Shown: positions 62,859 to 64,000 of the stretch, piece after piece | Layout: each line of letters starts with the position of its first letter | Position numbering within the stretch: the stretch's first letter is position 1 | Assembly: GCF_016741815.1 (NCBI RefSeq) | Contig: NZ_JAERRJ010000006.1 | Location: forward strand, 186,001 to 250,000 | Length of the DNA stretch: 64,000 nt | Source: Nocardia acididurans | GTDB lineage: Bacteria > Actinomycetota > Actinomycetes > Mycobacteriales > Mycobacteriaceae | Direction: 5' to 3' | The notes under the pieces: generated by a model | Told to the model about the DNA's origin: nothing | Database searches by the model: none | What the model saw: the letters and a program-made list of their open reading frames with translations, nothing else | Position numbers and translations under genes: made by a program

Positions 62859-63812
62859 ATGAATGCCCAGAACACTCCCGTGATCGAAGTCCGGGATCTG
62901 CACAAGCACTTCGGGCAGGTGCACGCTCTCGACGGTCTCGACCTCGAGGTCGCCGAGGGGGAGGTGCACGGCTTCCTCGGCCCCAACGGCGCCGGGAAGT
63001 CCACCACCATCCGCATCCTGCTCGGCATCCTGGCCCGCACCTCCGGCGACGCGCGCGTCCTGGGCCGCGACCCGTGGACCGACGCCGTCGACCTGCATCG
63101 CGACATCGCCTATGTGCCCGGCGATGTCACGCTGTGGCCGTCGCTGTCCGGCGGCGAGGTCATCGACCTGCTCGGCCGCATGCGCGGCGGCATCGACCAG
63201 GGCCGGCGCGCCGAACTCATCGACCGTTTCGAACTCGATCCGAAGAAGAAGGCCCGCACCTACTCCAAGGGCAATCGGCAGAAGGTGGCACTGGTATCGG
63301 CGTTCTCGTCGAATGCGAAACTGCTGCTGCTCGACGAGCCGACCTCGGGCCTCGACCCGCTCATGGAGCAGGTCTTCAACGAATGCGTCGCCGAGGCCGG
63401 GGAGCGCGGCTGCACGGTGCTGCTGTCCAGCCACATCCTGTCCGAGGTGGAGCGACTGTGCCGGCGCGTCACCATCATTCGCTCCGGGCGCACCGTGGAA
63501 GCCGGTTCGCTACAGCAGCTGCGGCATCTGAGCCGCACCTCCATCACCGCCGAAATGATCGGTGACCCAGGCGATCTCAACCGGATCCCGGGTGTCGAGG
63601 ACGTCACCTACGAGGATCACACGGTGCACTGCCAGGTGGAGGCCGAGCATCTCGGCGAACTCATCCGCGTCCTCGGCGACGCCGGGGTGCGCAGCCTGGT
63701 CAGCCAGCCGCCGACGCTGGAAGAGCTGTTCCTGCGCCACTATTCGATCAACGGTGACGGGGCCTCCGGCATCGAGCACACCGATCCGAAGCGGGAGAAG
63801 GTCGCGAAATGA
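62859..63812 (+). CDS. ABC exporter ATP-binding protein (Rv1218c-like)
   Basis: A 317-residue ABC ATPase. Walker A GPNGAGKSTT (41-50), signature region YSKGNRQKVALVSAF (a divergent SKGNRQK instead of LSGGQ), Walker B LLLLDEPTSGLD and H-loop SSHILSEVE. The C-terminal 90 residues are the DrrA-type extension. ATG 62859 follows AAGGAG; stop overlaps the permease start. Confidence 0.92.
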   Translation: MNAQNTPVIEVRDLHKHFGQVHALDGLDLEVAEGEVHGFLGPNGAGKSTTIRILLGILARTSGDARVLGRDPWTDAVDLHRDIAYVPGDVTLWPSLSGGEVIDLLGRMRGGIDQGRRAELIDRFELDPKKKARTYSKGNRQKVALVSAFSSNAKLLLLDEPTSGLDPLMEQVFNECVAEAGERGCTVLLSSHILSEVERLCRRVTIIRSGRTVEAGSLQQLRHLSRTSITAEMIGDPGDLNRIPGVEDVTYEDHTVHCQVEAEHLGELIRVLGDAGVRSLVSQPPTLEELFLRHYSINGDGASGIEHTDPKREKVAK

Positions 63813-64000
63813 CCACCGTCGCCGCCCCTCGAACTTTCGAAACACCGTTACGCACAACAGATTTCACCGGAACCGGGCAGATGCTGCGGCTCTACCTGCG
63901 GCGCGACCGCATCGTGCTGCCGCTGTGGGTGCTGCTGCTGTCGCTGCCGCTGGGCAGCGTGTACATCGACAGCATCTCCTCGGTGTATCCCGGCGACGCC
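63809..64000 (+). CDS. ABC exporter permease (Rv1217c-like), 5' part only
   Basis: ATG 63809 overlaps the ATPase stop (ATGA). The first 64 residues include a basic segment and the first membrane helix (RIVLPLWVLLLSLPLGSVYI). The frame is open at the window end. Together with the ATPase it would form a tetronasin/multidrug-type exporter. Confidence 0.85.
   Translation, partial: MTTVAAPRTFETPLRTTDFTGTGQMLRLYLRRDRIVLPLWVLLLSLPLGSVYIDSISSVYPGDA

Overview
The window is high-GC actinobacterial chromosome. Gene content and order point to a mycolic-acid actinomycete of the Nocardia/Rhodococcus type. Markers are mycothiol synthesis (mshB), PIM/LAM-type glycolipid genes (pimE-like, lpqW), F420 synthesis (fbiC), a class I cholesterol oxidase and a conservon. 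From memory, much of the order matches Mycobacterium tuberculosis Rv1159-Rv1223: pimE, pterin dehydratase, typA, lpqW, mshB, an Rv1171-like gene, fbiC, fdxC, dapC, pruA/pruB, fadD36, dapD, dapE, LOG, fadD6, folP2, gpgS, then tatB/htrA/rseA/sigE, an O-methyltransferase, and a TetR regulator with an ABC exporter. The genus is an inference; no 16S gene is present.

Layout. 1-6.6 kb: end of ychF, a lipoprotein hydrolase, an NDH-2-like flavoprotein beside an ECF41/SigJ sigma factor, a small lipoprotein, a GNAT and small unknowns, including an MmyB-type domain without its HTH. 6.7-15 kb: a giant SARP regulator, a CHAP protein, a duplicated-domain protein, a Tat-exported DUF1906 protein, 28-bp tandem repeats, a protein made of Ser-X-X triplets and a secreted protein. 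15-23 kb: the PimE-LpqW-MshB block, with a 58-residue Cys/Lys-rich gene behind a strong IdeR-type iron box. 23-34.6 kb: an accessory block between the Rv1171-like gene and fbiC. It holds an FAD oxidoreductase, a conservon without its GTPase gene, a GMC oxidase, a carboxymuconolactone decarboxylase (CMD), two PH-domain membrane proteins and a secreted propeller. 34.9-48 kb: fbiC-fdxC-dapC, tRNA-Asp, cholesterol oxidase, proline catabolism, two MpaB-family oxygenases around a TetR regulator, fadD36 and a YefM-YoeB module. 48.6-64 kb: lysine/DAP genes, two LOG proteins, fadD6-folP2-gpgS, the sigE-rseA-htrA-tatB envelope-stress cluster and a TetR/ABC exporter cut by the window end.

How the parts connect. 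The SigJ-type protein carries the ECF41 motifs WLPEP, DGGG and NPEKL. Two distant genes in the window, the FAD oxidoreductase and the CMD protein, have near-identical upstream elements matching the ECF41 promoter TGTCACA-N16-CGTC (25 of 27 positions identical). Together with the flavoprotein beside the sigma gene they look like an oxidoreductase/CMD regulon. Other regulatory sites proposed from sequence are an iron box, a KstR-like box before cholesterol oxidase, a GGAAC/GTT promoter before sigE, and TetR-type palindromes. Between cvnB and cvnC lie two tandem micro-ORF units linked by ATGA stop/start overlaps, resembling mycobacterial MIRUs.
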